Positions 7,908 through 15,978 of a stretch of 23,912 nt of DNA are shown here, one piece after another (position 1 is the stretch's first letter; every line of letters begins with the position of its first letter). The DNA lies in NCBI GenBank assembly GCA_964572855.1, contig CAZNGF010000048.1:1-23912 (forward strand), read 5' to 3'. The notes beneath the pieces were generated by a model. The model had not been told where the DNA came from and searched no databases. It worked only from the letters and a program-made list of their open reading frames with translations. Origin of the DNA: CAZNGF01 sp964572855. GTDB taxonomy: Bacteria > Bipolaricaulota > Bipolaricaulia > RBG-16-55-9 > JAJCYT01. A program made the position numbers and the translations under genes.

Positions 7908-10362
7908 AGATTGAGAACCGATGCGCCAGCGCGCCGGCGAGCGCGGCGCTGAGCTCGGGGCTCGCCCCCTCGCGCGGCCCGAAGGCCAGCGTGTGGGTCA
8001 GAATGAGCTCGAACAGCTCGGCTTCGGAGGCGCCCGCCTCGATCAGCCGCGCTTGCGCGGCCCCCGCGGCGGCGGCGCGCAGTTCGGGCGTCGGGTCGGA
8101 CGCCGCCAGCGCGACGAGGGCGTCGGTCGCGAGCCCGTCGGCGAGCCCGTCGATCCACGCTTGCGCGGCCGCGCGGCGCAGCTCGGCGCAGGCGCCGTCG
8201 AGCGCGAGCGTTCCGAGCGTGACGGGGGCTCCCTCGACGAAGGCAAGCACCGTCTCAAACGCGTGCGCCGCGAACCCGGCGCGCTCGACGAACGCCCGCG
8301 CCGCCGCGGCGCGCAGCGCGTCGGCCTCGGCTTCCAACGCCGTCCGATAGAGCGTTTCGGCGTTGACGGCCTCGCCCCAGAGGCGCGCGAGCGCGGGGAC
8401 CACAGCGCTCCGCAGTTCGGGGGTGGCCCCCTGCGCGGCCAGGCGCGCGAGCGCGTCCGAATCGCGCGCGTCGCGCAGCAGCCGTGCGCCCAGCGCGTCG
8501 GCCGCGGCCGCGCGCAGTTCCGGGGTTGTCCCCTCGACCGCGGTTGCCTCCAGAAACGCGCGGTCGACCTCGGGCGCGGCCGAGACGGCCCGCTCGACCG
8601 CGCTCAGGATGCGTTGGACGTTGCCCGTCTCCGCGCGCACGGTCAGCAACCGCTGGCGCGAGAGCGCGTCCGCGCTTGCCGTGAGCGCGCGGTTGAGCTC
8701 GTCGTTGAGCTTGGACCGCACGGTGAAATCGCCCGCGACTTCGGCCGTCGCGGCCAGCGAGTCCCGCTCCGCATCGAGCAGCGAACGGAACGCGGCCAGG
8801 GATTCGTGCGCGGCGTCGCGCTCGCCCGCGGTGGCCCGCGCGTTCATCTGCGCAAGCAGCGCGTCGAGCCGGGCGAGCGTCTCCAGCGCGCGGCGCCCTT
8901 CCGCACGGAAGGCCAGCGCCAGCGCCCGGCCGGCCGCGCCGCGCCACTCGGGCGCCCGCGCCCAGTCAGCCGCGATGATCGTCAGGTCCCCGATCGGGTC
9001 AGAGAAGCGGTCAATGAAGCCGAAGAACGTGTAGATCCCCACCAGAAAGTCGGCCGCGACGGCCCGGATGGCGGGCTCGGCCCCGTTGACCAGGCTGCCG
9101 CCCACGACGGCCGCGCCGCCGTCGGCGATTCGCTCCAGCGCCGCCTGCCCCTGCGCCGAGATCAACTGCGTGCGCAGCAGGACGAACGCCGCCTCGGCGC
9201 GCGCCCGTGCCAGCTCGGGCGTGGCGGCGCTGGAGACGGATTCCAGCAGCTCGGCCTGCGTCAGCTCGCGCCGGCCGAGCGCGCCCACCAGCGCTTGAAC
9301 CAGCGCATCGCCGGCGGCAGCCCGCAGCTCGGGCGCCGAGCCCATGGCGATTTGTTCGAGCTCCGCCAGTGGCAAGCCCGCGTCCAGCAGGCGCTCGCCA
9401 AGCACCGCGCCGGCCGCGGCGCGCGCCTGGGGCGCTGCGGCCGGGTCCCCCGCCAGCGCGCGCAGTCGATCCAAGGACCAGCCCGCGTCCGCCAGTTGCG
9501 CTTGCAAGTCGGGCCCGGCCGCCTCGCGCAGCGCGCCGTTGCTCCCGGCGGCGGCCACCGCCAGCCCCACGCGTTCGCCCCGACTGAGCGCGGCCAGCGC
9601 CGCCGTGTCGAGCGCGTGCAGCGGCGAGCCGCTCAGGCGCGCCAACAGCGCGGTCGAGGCGGCTCGCCGCTGCGCCTCGGTCGACCCGTCGGCGCTGATT
9701 TGCGCCAACGCCCCCGACGGCACGGCCGCGAGCTCCCACGCCGAGGCCAGGGCCTCGATGGCGGCAGCTCGAAGTTCCGGGGAGGTGCCTTCCAGGGCGA
9801 GTTGTTCCAAGTCAGCCAGCGATGGAGAGGATTTCGCGAACAACTCGGCAAGCCGTCGACTCGCGGCCCAGCGGACCTCGGGGAATTCAGCTTCGACTGA
9901 AAGCTCCTTCAATCGTTCGGGGTCGGTCACCCCCCGCGTCCAGCGCAGGCCCAGCGCGCCCGCCGCCGCGCCGCGGAGTTCTTTCGAAGCGCCTTCCAGC
10001 GCAAGCGCGCGCAGCGCCTCGTCGCTTCGGTCCGAGTCGGCCCACAGCGGGCCGAGCGCCCCGGCCGCGGCCTGGCGCACCTCGGGCAGCGCGTCCTCGC
10101 GGGCCAGCCGGACGAGTTCGTCGAGCGATTGGGCCCAGACGGGGGCGCTCAGCACCAAGAGCAGCAGGGCCAACCCGATCGCAGCCAAGGGCCAACGCGC
10201 ACCGCTGGCCCCCTCTCCCTTGACGGGAGAGGGCTGGGGTGAGGGTGACGGTTCACATGCCGCCGAGCTCCCCCTCATCCCGTCCTTCTCCCGCCAGGGG
10301 AGAAGGGGCTTCAACACCTCTCTGTCAATCTTGTTCCGATTGATGCCAGACGCTTTCAACAT
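7897..10362 (-). CDS. Exported alanine-rich HEAT-like repeat protein
   Basis: The 821-residue product is built from about 17 copies of a helical repeat whose core reads xPELRAAAxxALxxxL (for example TSPELRAAAIEALASAW). It is a HEAT/PBS-lyase-like solenoid, normally a protein-binding scaffold. A non-repeat, coiled-coil-like insert lies around residues 470-570. The start ATG 10362 is chosen for its AAAGGAG with 8-nt spacing. The hydrophobic core of a signal peptide appears only at 58-72 (cleavage near PVWA|QS, about 77), because residues about 28-52 are encoded by a palindromic repeat element. An upstream Met in frame lies inside the permease gene and is rejected. It is 19 bp from the permease stop, so co-transcribed. 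The partner is unknown; docking to the transporter or the next exported protein is a guess. Confidence 0.85.
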   Translation of the reverse strand: MLKASGINRNKIDREVLKPLLPWREKDGMRGSSAACEPSPSPQPSPVKGEGASGARWPLAAIGLALLLLVLSAPVWAQSLDELVRLAREDALPEVRQAAAGALGPLWADSDRSDEALRALALEGASKELRGAAAGALGLRWTRGVTDPERLKELSVEAEFPEVRWAASRRLAELFAKSSPSLADLEQLALEGTSPELRAAAIEALASAWELAAVPSGALAQISADGSTEAQRRAASTALLARLSGSPLHALDTAALAALSRGERVGLAVAAAGSNGALREAAGPDLQAQLADAGWSLDRLRALAGDPAAAPQARAAAGAVLGERLLDAGLPLAELEQIAMGSAPELRAAAGDALVQALVGALGRRELTQAELLESVSSAATPELARARAEAAFVLLRTQLISAQGQAALERIADGGAAVVGGSLVNGAEPAIRAVAADFLVGIYTFFGFIDRFSDPIGDLTIIAADWARAPEWRGAAGRALALAFRAEGRRALETLARLDALLAQMNARATAGERDAAHESLAAFRSLLDAERDSLAATAEVAGDFTVRSKLNDELNRALTASADALSRQRLLTVRAETGNVQRILSAVERAVSAAPEVDRAFLEATAVEGTTPELRAAAADALGARLLRDARDSDALARLAAQGATPELRSAVVPALARLWGEAVNAETLYRTALEAEADALRAAAARAFVERAGFAAHAFETVLAFVEGAPVTLGTLALDGACAELRRAAAQAWIDGLADGLATDALVALAASDPTPELRAAAAGAAQARLIEAGASEAELFELILTHTLAFGPREGASPELSAALAGALAHRFSISRA
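10211..10306. repeat. Double-hairpin dispersed repeat inside the HEAT-like gene
   Basis: Hairpin 1 has perfect 9-bp arms CCCTCTCCC (10211-10219) and GGGAGAGGG (10225-10233). Hairpin 2 has CCTTCTCCC (10284-10292) and GGGAGAAGG (10298-10306). Both have 5-nt loops. This matches a widespread REP-like family that often reads as PSPQPSP...GEG when translated. A partial copy of hairpin 1 occurs at 23412-23437. Here it is read in frame upstream of the signal-peptide core. Confidence 0.75.
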
Positions 10363-10370
10363 GACCAGCA

Positions 10371-10377
10371 CTCCTTT
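10371..10377 (-). promoter_or_regulatory. Ribosome-binding site fixing the HEAT-like gene start
   Basis: AAAGGAG on the minus strand lies 8 nt before ATG 10362. It sets the start upstream of the in-frame repeat element, so the repeat-encoded peptide is part of the predicted protein. Confidence 0.7.
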
Positions 10378-10381
10378 CTCT

Positions 10382-11557
10382 TCACTCCCCGCCCACGACC
10401 GCAAACGGGTCCACGGCGTCGCGCAGCGCGTCGCCCAAGTAGTTGAAGGCCAGCACGGCGGCGAAGATGAAAAAGCCCGGGACGATGAGCCAGGGGTGGA
10501 ACTGGATTTGATACTGGAAGTTGCTGAGCAGGTCGCCCATGAGCACGCCCCAGCTCACCAGAGGCTCCTGGATGCCGAAGCCGAAGAAGCTCAGCACGCT
10601 CTCCAGCAAGATCACGCTGGGCGCGGCCAGCGTGGCGGCCACGATCAGGTAGCCGAGCGTGTTGGGCAGGATGTGGCGGAAGATGAGTCGCAGGTCGCCG
10701 GCGCCCAGCGCGCGGCTGGCCTGCACGAACTCCCGCTCGCGCAGCGCCAGCACCTGGCCGCGCAACACGCGCGCCAGCGGCGCCCAGCCCACGACGGCCA
10801 AGATGCCCACGATGCCCCAAAAGCGGCTCAACGGCGGCAGTTCGGGCGGCAGGGCCGCCGAGAGCGCCAGCAGCAGCGCCAGCCGCGGCAGCGACATGGC
10901 CACCTCGACCAAGCGCTGAATCCCGTTGTCGACCCGACCGCCGTAGAAGCCCGACAGCCCGCCCAATAGAATCCCGAGCGCGAAGCCGAGCAGCACGACC
11001 AGCGGCCCGATCCCGAGCGCGATCTGCCCGCCGGCCAGGACGCGCGAGAACAGGTCGCGCCCGAAGCGGTCGGTGCCCAACAGGAACAGGTGGCCCTGGC
11101 CGTCCTCCCCCGGCGAGACGCCGAACAGGTGCAGGTCGGTTTCGAACAGGCCCAGGAAGCGGTAGGGCTCGCCCCGCACGAACACCTCTACGTCGTAGCG
11201 CCGGCCCGCGTCCTCGACGTAGCCGCGCGTCCCGGTGAGCGGGTTGTAACTGCGCTGCAGGCCGTGGACGTAAGGGTGCAGCCCGTCGAAACGGACCCAG
11301 CCGATCATGGGCGGGACGTAGTCGTAGGCCGCCCCCTGCGGGTCGGCGTGAAAGGCGCCGGAGGCGTACGGGCCCAGGAAGCCCGCCAGCAACGCGGCAA
11401 GCGCCAGCGCCACCAGAACGATCGCCGCGATCAGCCCCGCGCGGTTGCGGCGCAAGCGCCGCCAGATGAGCCGCGTCTGCGAGACAGAACGCGCGGCGGC
11501 GCGTTCGGCGGGCGCCGCAGCCGCTCCGGAGGCTCCCTTCTCCATGCCGTCACTCAT
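10382..11557 (-). CDS. Dipeptide/oligopeptide ABC transporter permease (DppC/OppC type)
   Basis: This 391-residue membrane permease of the BPD_transp_1 family has a cytoplasmic N-terminus and a first helix around 42-64. A large extracytoplasmic insertion follows (about 70-165), then the DppC landmark LLGTDRFGRDLFSRVLAGG and a five-helix core. The EAA loop for the ATPase partner is seen as VQASRALGAGDLRLIFRHIL. The C-terminal block GVLMGDLLSNFQ and NYLGDALRDAVDP is typical. The N-terminal OppC-type insertion makes it longer than E. coli DppC and also occurs in other peptide permeases. The ATG at 11557 has GAGGA upstream and overlaps the DppB-type stop by 8 bp. No ATPase gene is in the operon or window, so it must use one encoded elsewhere. 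Confidence 0.93.
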   Translation of the reverse strand: MSDGMEKGASGAAAAPAERAAARSVSQTRLIWRRLRRNRAGLIAAIVLVALALAALLAGFLGPYASGAFHADPQGAAYDYVPPMIGWVRFDGLHPYVHGLQRSYNPLTGTRGYVEDAGRRYDVEVFVRGEPYRFLGLFETDLHLFGVSPGEDGQGHLFLLGTDRFGRDLFSRVLAGGQIALGIGPLVVLLGFALGILLGGLSGFYGGRVDNGIQRLVEVAMSLPRLALLLALSAALPPELPPLSRFWGIVGILAVVGWAPLARVLRGQVLALREREFVQASRALGAGDLRLIFRHILPNTLGYLIVAATLAAPSVILLESVLSFFGFGIQEPLVSWGVLMGDLLSNFQYQIQFHPWLIVPGFFIFAAVLAFNYLGDALRDAVDPFAVVGGE

Positions 11558-12584
11558 AGCGAATCCTCGGATTGACCCAGGCCAGCAGCAGGTCCGAGAC
11601 CAGGTTGCCCGCGATCAGGATCGCGCTGAAAAACAACAAGCCGGCCATGATCACGTACTGGTCGCCCTGCCGCAGCGCGCTCCAGTAGACCTTCTCGACC
11701 GTGGGGAGCTGCAGGATCATGGCCGCCACCAGCGTCCCCTCGAAGGTGGCCGGCAACCAGTAGCCCAGCATGCTGACCAGCGGGTTGAGCGCGTTCTTGA
11801 GCGCGTGCTTGTAGACGACCCAGCCCTCGGCCAGCCCCTTGGCACGCGCGGTCTGGACGTAGGGCTCGTTGAGCGCGCCCAGCATCTCGCCGCGCACGTG
11901 ACGCACGACCGCCGCCAGGTTGGCCGCGCCGATCACCAGGTAGGCCGGCCAGAGGTGCCAGAGCAGGTTCAAAAACTTCTCCCAGCTCCACGGAGCCGTC
12001 ACGAAGCCGCCGTCGAACAGGCCCGAGACCCCCAAGCACACGCGCTCGCCCAACTGCGCCGAGGGCCAGCACACCTGGCCCACCTGGAACACCACCACCA
12101 GCAGCCAAAGCAGCCCCAGCGCCAGGAAGAAGTTCGGGATCGAGAGCCCCACGAAGCCGAACAGGTTCACGCCCCAGTCGCGCCACGAGCCCCGGTGGGT
12201 GGCGGCGTAGATCCCCAGCGGGACGGCCAGCAGCCAGCTGAGCGCCATGGCCCCGACGCTCAAGACCAGCGTCCAGAGCAGCGGCGTGCCGCTCTCCCAG
12301 CTGCCGGAAGCGAACAGGTAGTCCAGCACGGGTGTCTGGTTCTGGAACGAGTAGCCGAAGTCGAACTCGGTCAGGATGCCTTTGATCCAGAGCCCGTACT
12401 GCAGGGGAAGGGGCCGGTCGACGCCCGTGCGCTGGACGCAGTCCCCGTAGAGCGCCTCGTCCTGCAGCCTCAGCGGCGTGCAGAAGTTGCCCGGCTGCAG
12501 GCGGATGACCAAGAACACGATCACCGACACCGCCAACAGCATGGGCACGGTGTAGGCCAGGCGCCTCAGGACGTAGCTCAGCAT
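11550..12584 (-). CDS. Dipeptide/oligopeptide ABC transporter permease (DppB/OppB type)
   Basis: The 344-residue product starts MLSYVLRRLAYTVPMLLAVS, the classic DppB N-terminus with the first helix. The EAA motif appears as YVQTARAKGLAEGWVVYKHA, with LKNALNPLVSMLGYW after it. The last block FFSAILIAGNLVSDLLLAWVNPRIRY is the standard C-terminus. Compared with E. coli DppB there are longer external loops (about 33-85 and 180-220) carrying four cysteines, which may form disulfides. It lies between the binding-protein gene and the DppC-type gene, the usual order for a peptide importer. The ATG at 12584 is preceded by AAAGGCGG. The hairpin at 12625-12654 separates it from the binding-protein gene. 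Confidence 0.94.
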   Translation of the reverse strand: MLSYVLRRLAYTVPMLLAVSVIVFLVIRLQPGNFCTPLRLQDEALYGDCVQRTGVDRPLPLQYGLWIKGILTEFDFGYSFQNQTPVLDYLFASGSWESGTPLLWTLVLSVGAMALSWLLAVPLGIYAATHRGSWRDWGVNLFGFVGLSIPNFFLALGLLWLLVVVFQVGQVCWPSAQLGERVCLGVSGLFDGGFVTAPWSWEKFLNLLWHLWPAYLVIGAANLAAVVRHVRGEMLGALNEPYVQTARAKGLAEGWVVYKHALKNALNPLVSMLGYWLPATFEGTLVAAMILQLPTVEKVYWSALRQGDQYVIMAGLLFFSAILIAGNLVSDLLLAWVNPRIRYE

Positions 12585-12624
12585 CGACCGGCCGCCTTTC
12601 GGGGGAGAGGCGTGTTGAATGCGA

Positions 12625-12654
12625 GCCGGCCCCGCAAACGCCGTCGGGGCCGGC
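12625..12654 (-). other. Intergenic stem-loop between binding-protein and permease genes
   Basis: Perfect 10-bp arms GCCGGCCCCG (12625-12634) and CGGGGCCGGC (12645-12654) enclose a 10-nt loop, just after the stop codon at 12665. There is no T-run. In many transport operons a hairpin at this position protects the binding-protein mRNA so that it is made in excess of the permeases. That role is inferred from position. Confidence 0.55.
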
Positions 12655-12664
12655 GCCGGTTAGC

Positions 12665-14410
12665 TCACGGCTTTTTGAACAGAATCTCGGGCGACAGCAG
12701 CGTGGCGGTCTCGACCGTGCCGCTGAAGTTGCCGACCCGGTCTGTGCGGTGCGCCTCCAGCCCTTGCGCGTTGTAGAGGAACACCACCGGCTGCTGCTCG
12801 GCCAGCAGCAGTTGGAACTCGGCCAACAGGTCGATCCGCTCGTTCAAATCCAGCGACCGGGCTTGCTGCTCCAGCAGCCGGTCGACCTCAAGCTGCCAGT
12901 CGGGCACGGCCTCGCCCGCGGCGTCGGAGAACTTCCAGAAGTGCAGGTTGCCGCCGGAGTCGAAGATGGCGCGCAGCGCGTTGGGATCGCCGTCGCCGCC
13001 CGTGAGCGTGATGCGCACGGCCTCGTACTGCGGCGGCCGGCTCCCGACCAGCTGGTCGATGACGGCGTTGAGGTCGAGCGGGCGCACGTTGAGCTTGACC
13101 CCGACCTTGGCCAGGTCGTTGGCCAGCAGCACGGCGTCGTTGGTGAGCACGCTCGAGCCCTGCACGGTGAGCAGCGTGACCTCGACCGGCGCGCCGTCGG
13201 CGAAGCGGCGCACCCCGTCCGGCCCCACCTCCAGGCCGATCTCGTCCAACAGCGCGTTGGCGCGCGCCAGGTCGAAGGGGTAGGTCGGGAAGCCGGGGTC
13301 ATCGCCGATCCAGAAAAGCGAGGCGATGCCCGGCCCGTAGCGCGGCTCGCCCAGACTGTTCAGGTTGGCCGAGATCATGCCCTGGCGGTTGGCCGCATAC
13401 GAGACGGCCCGCCGGAAGCGGACGTCGCGGAAGAGCGCGCGCAGGTTCGGGTTAGTTGAATCCTGGTTGAAGGCCACCACGTTCATATCCACGGTGCCGG
13501 CCTGCTGTACGCTGACCGAGACGCCCCGGCCCGACTGCTGGCGCAGCACGGGCACGTCCTCGGGCCGCGGCGGGTAGACGTCGGACTGCCCGTTGGAAAA
13601 GCGCAGCAGGCGCACGTTATCGTCGGTCACCACCGGGATGACGACCTGATCCAGGTAGGGCAGCTGCGTGCCGGCCTCGTCGACCTTCCAGTAGTGGGGG
13701 TTGCGCTCCAGCACGACCTGCTGCCCGGCCACAAAGCTTTTCAGGCGGAATGGTCCCAGCCCGGCGATCTGTTCGGGCGGCGTGCTCACGCCCCAGGCGC
13801 TGTTGAGCGTCCCGGCGGCCGCGGCGCCGGCCAGCCGGTGCGCGGGCAGCATCGGCGTGGCGGCCAGCGCGCTCAGCAGCCCCGAGAACGGCACGGGCGC
13901 CGTGATGCGCACGGTCAGCGCGTCCGGCGCCGACACGCTCGGAAACTGTCCGGCGACCTGCCAGGCGTCGGTGAGCGTACTGTTGACGCTCGGGTCGAAC
14001 ACGACCTGGGAGAGCGTGAAGACGACGTCGGCCGCCGTAAACGGCTCGCCGTCCGAGAAGCGCATGCCCTGGCGCAGGGTCAGCGTGACGCCCCGCTGGT
14101 CGGGCGAGATCACGAGCGAGGCCGCCAGCGTGGGCGTCCCCGCGGCGTCGATGAGCGCCGCGTGCAGCAGGCTGGTCACGGCACTCGAGCTCACCTCGTT
14201 TTCCGTGACGGGGTTGAACGTCTTGGGGTTGTCGATCGTGTCGATGGTGAGCGTCCCGCCGCGCGCCCCGAGCCCGTCGGCCATCTGTACCGTCGGCACG
14301 ACGTAGGGCTCGGATGGCAGGTTGTTTTGCTGCGCCTGGGTCACGGGGCCAAGCCCCCCACCCAGCGTGAGGCCGGCCAGGGCCAGCCAGAGTAAGAGTT
14401 TCCGGGTCAT
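12665..14410 (-). CDS. Peptide ABC transporter substrate-binding protein (SBP_bac_5 family)
   Basis: The 581-residue extracytoplasmic solute receptor of cluster C (DppA/OppA) begins with signal peptide MTRKLLLWLALAGLTLGGGL and a cleavage site near TQA|QQ. No lipobox cysteine is seen, so it is probably a soluble periplasmic protein rather than a lipoprotein. GTLTIDTIDNPKTFNPVTEN is the typical opening of the mature domain. ITLRQGMRFSDGEPF-like text (LTLRQGMRFSDGEPFTAADV) and LERNPHYWKVD are family landmarks. The start ATG 14410 is chosen over upstream Met codons because AAGGA and a signal peptide follow directly. The two permease genes lie downstream in order. The ligand is unknown; peptides are most likely, supported by an M20 peptidase in the window. 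Confidence 0.94.
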   Translation of the reverse strand: MTRKLLLWLALAGLTLGGGLGPVTQAQQNNLPSEPYVVPTVQMADGLGARGGTLTIDTIDNPKTFNPVTENEVSSSAVTSLLHAALIDAAGTPTLAASLVISPDQRGVTLTLRQGMRFSDGEPFTAADVVFTLSQVVFDPSVNSTLTDAWQVAGQFPSVSAPDALTVRITAPVPFSGLLSALAATPMLPAHRLAGAAAAGTLNSAWGVSTPPEQIAGLGPFRLKSFVAGQQVVLERNPHYWKVDEAGTQLPYLDQVVIPVVTDDNVRLLRFSNGQSDVYPPRPEDVPVLRQQSGRGVSVSVQQAGTVDMNVVAFNQDSTNPNLRALFRDVRFRRAVSYAANRQGMISANLNSLGEPRYGPGIASLFWIGDDPGFPTYPFDLARANALLDEIGLEVGPDGVRRFADGAPVEVTLLTVQGSSVLTNDAVLLANDLAKVGVKLNVRPLDLNAVIDQLVGSRPPQYEAVRITLTGGDGDPNALRAIFDSGGNLHFWKFSDAAGEAVPDWQLEVDRLLEQQARSLDLNERIDLLAEFQLLLAEQQPVVFLYNAQGLEAHRTDRVGNFSGTVETATLLSPEILFKKP

Positions 14411-14481
14411 GAGCAGGTTCCTTTCTGTATCTGCGTGCGACCATTCAAACACCGTCGCGATCCGTGGCTCCCTCTCCCTCC

Positions 14482-15417
14482 TCAGCTCCCCGGCCCGCCG
14501 CCGAAGCCCGGACCGCCGCCGCCGCTGCCGAAGGCGCTGGCGGGCTGCCGGAAGCTGATCAGCGAGGCCTCGCCGCGCGCAAGCGTGAGCGTGGCGGGGT
14601 TGCCGCCCTCGTCGACGAGCCCGACGGGCTGGAACCGGATCAGGCTGTCGGCGTCGATGCGCCCCGACACGCGGTCGCCGGACTTGAGCGTGACGAAGTC
14701 GTCGGCCTCCTCCAGGTCGGCCGAGAGCTCGATGCTGCTCAGGTCGTCCGCGCCGATCGTAAGCGTGCCGAACGTGTTCGAGTGGAACAGGATCTCGGCG
14801 TTCTGCACCGCGCCGCTCCAGAGCTTGCCGTCCGCAAACGCGATCATGTCGAAGTTGACCAGGCTTTGGGCGAAGCGGGCGAACAGGTTCTGCGCCTGCA
14901 AACCCTGGAACAAGGCGAAGAAAGCCCGGTTGGGCCGCTCGCCCGTGGGCTGTTGGCCGGGTTGCGGGCGGGCGCGGGGACTCGGGAGATCGAGCTGGAA
15001 CAGCGCCAACTGCAACTCATCGACAGAAAGGGACAGTTGGCTTCCCTCGGGGGTTCGAAGCGCGAGCGCGTCCAGTTGGAGCTCGCCGGCGACCAGGCTG
15101 CCGTTGAGCAGCAACACCTGATCGGCCGGGTCGCCGAAGGTGATGGTGGCCAGGTCCGAGCGCTGGTACACCTGTTGCTGGCCCGACTCGCTCAAGGTCA
15201 CGGTGAAGGACTCGCCCTGCACGCTGCCGCTGATCACGCCGCCGTTGCTCAGCAGCGCCAGATCGCCCACCTGCACGGCGCCGAAGAACGCGCCCAGCAA
15301 CTGGCGCGCGCCGCGCGGCGGACCGGCGAACTGGGCCTGCGACACCTCGCTGGCGCCGCCGACCAGCAGCGCCAGCAGCAGCAAACCAACCGTCACGACG
15401 GGAATCTTCCGTTTCAT
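14482..15417 (-). CDS. Exported beta-repeat protein, function unknown
   Basis: The 311-residue protein has a signal peptide (MKRKIPVVTVGLLLLALLVG, cleavage near SQA|QF, about 29). About four similar beta-rich units follow, around 53-95, 99-139, 189-232 and 240-290, of the form L.(N/S)G..(I/V)SG.(V/I)...., then a T..G.L.(I/L)..(D/E)L..I strand. Similar units occur in exported proteins of Planctomycetes and Proteobacteria, often near DUF481 proteins. The tail (298-311) is glycine-rich. The start ATG 15417 follows AAAGGAG. It sits between an anchored Ig-like protein and the peptide-binding protein in the same operon, so a role at the cell surface is likely. No enzymatic motif is visible. Confidence 0.8.
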   Translation of the reverse strand: MKRKIPVVTVGLLLLALLVGGASEVSQAQFAGPPRGARQLLGAFFGAVQVGDLALLSNGGVISGSVQGESFTVTLSESGQQQVYQRSDLATITFGDPADQVLLLNGSLVAGELQLDALALRTPEGSQLSLSVDELQLALFQLDLPSPRARPQPGQQPTGERPNRAFFALFQGLQAQNLFARFAQSLVNFDMIAFADGKLWSGAVQNAEILFHSNTFGTLTIGADDLSSIELSADLEEADDFVTLKSGDRVSGRIDADSLIRFQPVGLVDEGGNPATLTLARGEASLISFRQPASAFGSGGGGPGFGGGPGS

Positions 15418-15431
15418 GGCTGTGCTCCTTT

Positions 15432-15450
15432 CGATTGCGCGGGGCAATCG
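15432..15450 (-). other. Small stem-loop between two operon genes
   Basis: Arms CGATTGC (15432-15438) and GCAATCG (15444-15450) with a 5-nt loop lie between the stop at 15467 and the ribosome site of the gene starting at 15417. The 7-bp stem could affect processing or downstream translation. Weak evidence. Confidence 0.3.
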
Positions 15451-15466
15451 CCTTGAATTCGTTCTG

Positions 15467-15946
15467 CTAGAAGCCGCCCGGCATCGCGCCGCCCACGACG
15501 GCGAAGCTGAAGATCCTTGGCTCGCTCTCGCGGCCGTCCGCATCGGTGAGCGTGACGCGCAGCGTCACCTCCTGGGGCAGCACGGCCGAGATGTAGAAGG
15601 GAAACGCCCCCTCGCGCAGGTCGCCGACGCCGGGATCGAAGCCGAAGGGGCCAAAGAAGACCGCCTCCACCACCGCGAAGTCGACGTGGACGAGCGGGGC
15701 ACCCGGGGACGCGAACGCGACGCTGCCCTCGACGTACTCGCCGTCGGCGTCCATCTGCTCGGGGAAGGCGATGCCGGTGATGCGGGGGGCGTTGCCGGCG
15801 GGCGCGAGCGCAGCCGGCTCGGCCCCCTCGGCGGGCGCCGGCGCTGCCGCCTCGGGGACCGGCGCGGGCGCGCGGCCCGCGTTCCACAGGAACAGGCCCG
15901 CCGCTACGCCCACCAGGGCCAGCAGGATCCAGATGGTCAGGCGCAT
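15467..15946 (-). CDS. Membrane-anchored protein with Ig-like extracytoplasmic domain
   Basis: The 159-residue product has an N-terminal hydrophobic anchor (about 4-21, no clear cleavage site). A proline/alanine-rich linker follows (about 25-52, with repeated AP and PA pairs), then a beta-rich domain of about 105 residues ending VTLRVTLTDADGRESEPRIF and SFAVVGG. That pattern resembles an Ig/fibronectin-like fold. It is the first gene of the eight-gene envelope operon, directly behind the PHO-box-like promoter. The ATG at 15946 has GAGAGG about 9 nt upstream. The family is not recognised; a surface-exposed binding or adaptor role is plausible. Confidence 0.75.
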   Translation of the reverse strand: MRLTIWILLALVGVAAGLFLWNAGRAPAPVPEAAAPAPAEGAEPAALAPAGNAPRITGIAFPEQMDADGEYVEGSVAFASPGAPLVHVDFAVVEAVFFGPFGFDPGVGDLREGAFPFYISAVLPQEVTLRVTLTDADGRESEPRIFSFAVVGGAMPGGF

Positions 15947-15978
15947 GGTCGAAACCTCTCTCTCATCGTGTTGATCGC

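Noticed and set aside
7921..9900. A 659-codon open frame on the plus strand opposite the HEAT-like gene
   Set aside because: GC-rich codon bias leaves antisense frames open; the translation is Arg/Gln/Gly-rich and low in hydrophobic residues, without motifs, and the minus-strand gene has clear repeats and a signal peptide.
11445..12776. A 443-codon plus-strand frame opposite the permease genes
   Set aside because: Low-complexity Gln/His/Arg-rich translation typical of antisense; the permeases are unmistakable on the other strand.
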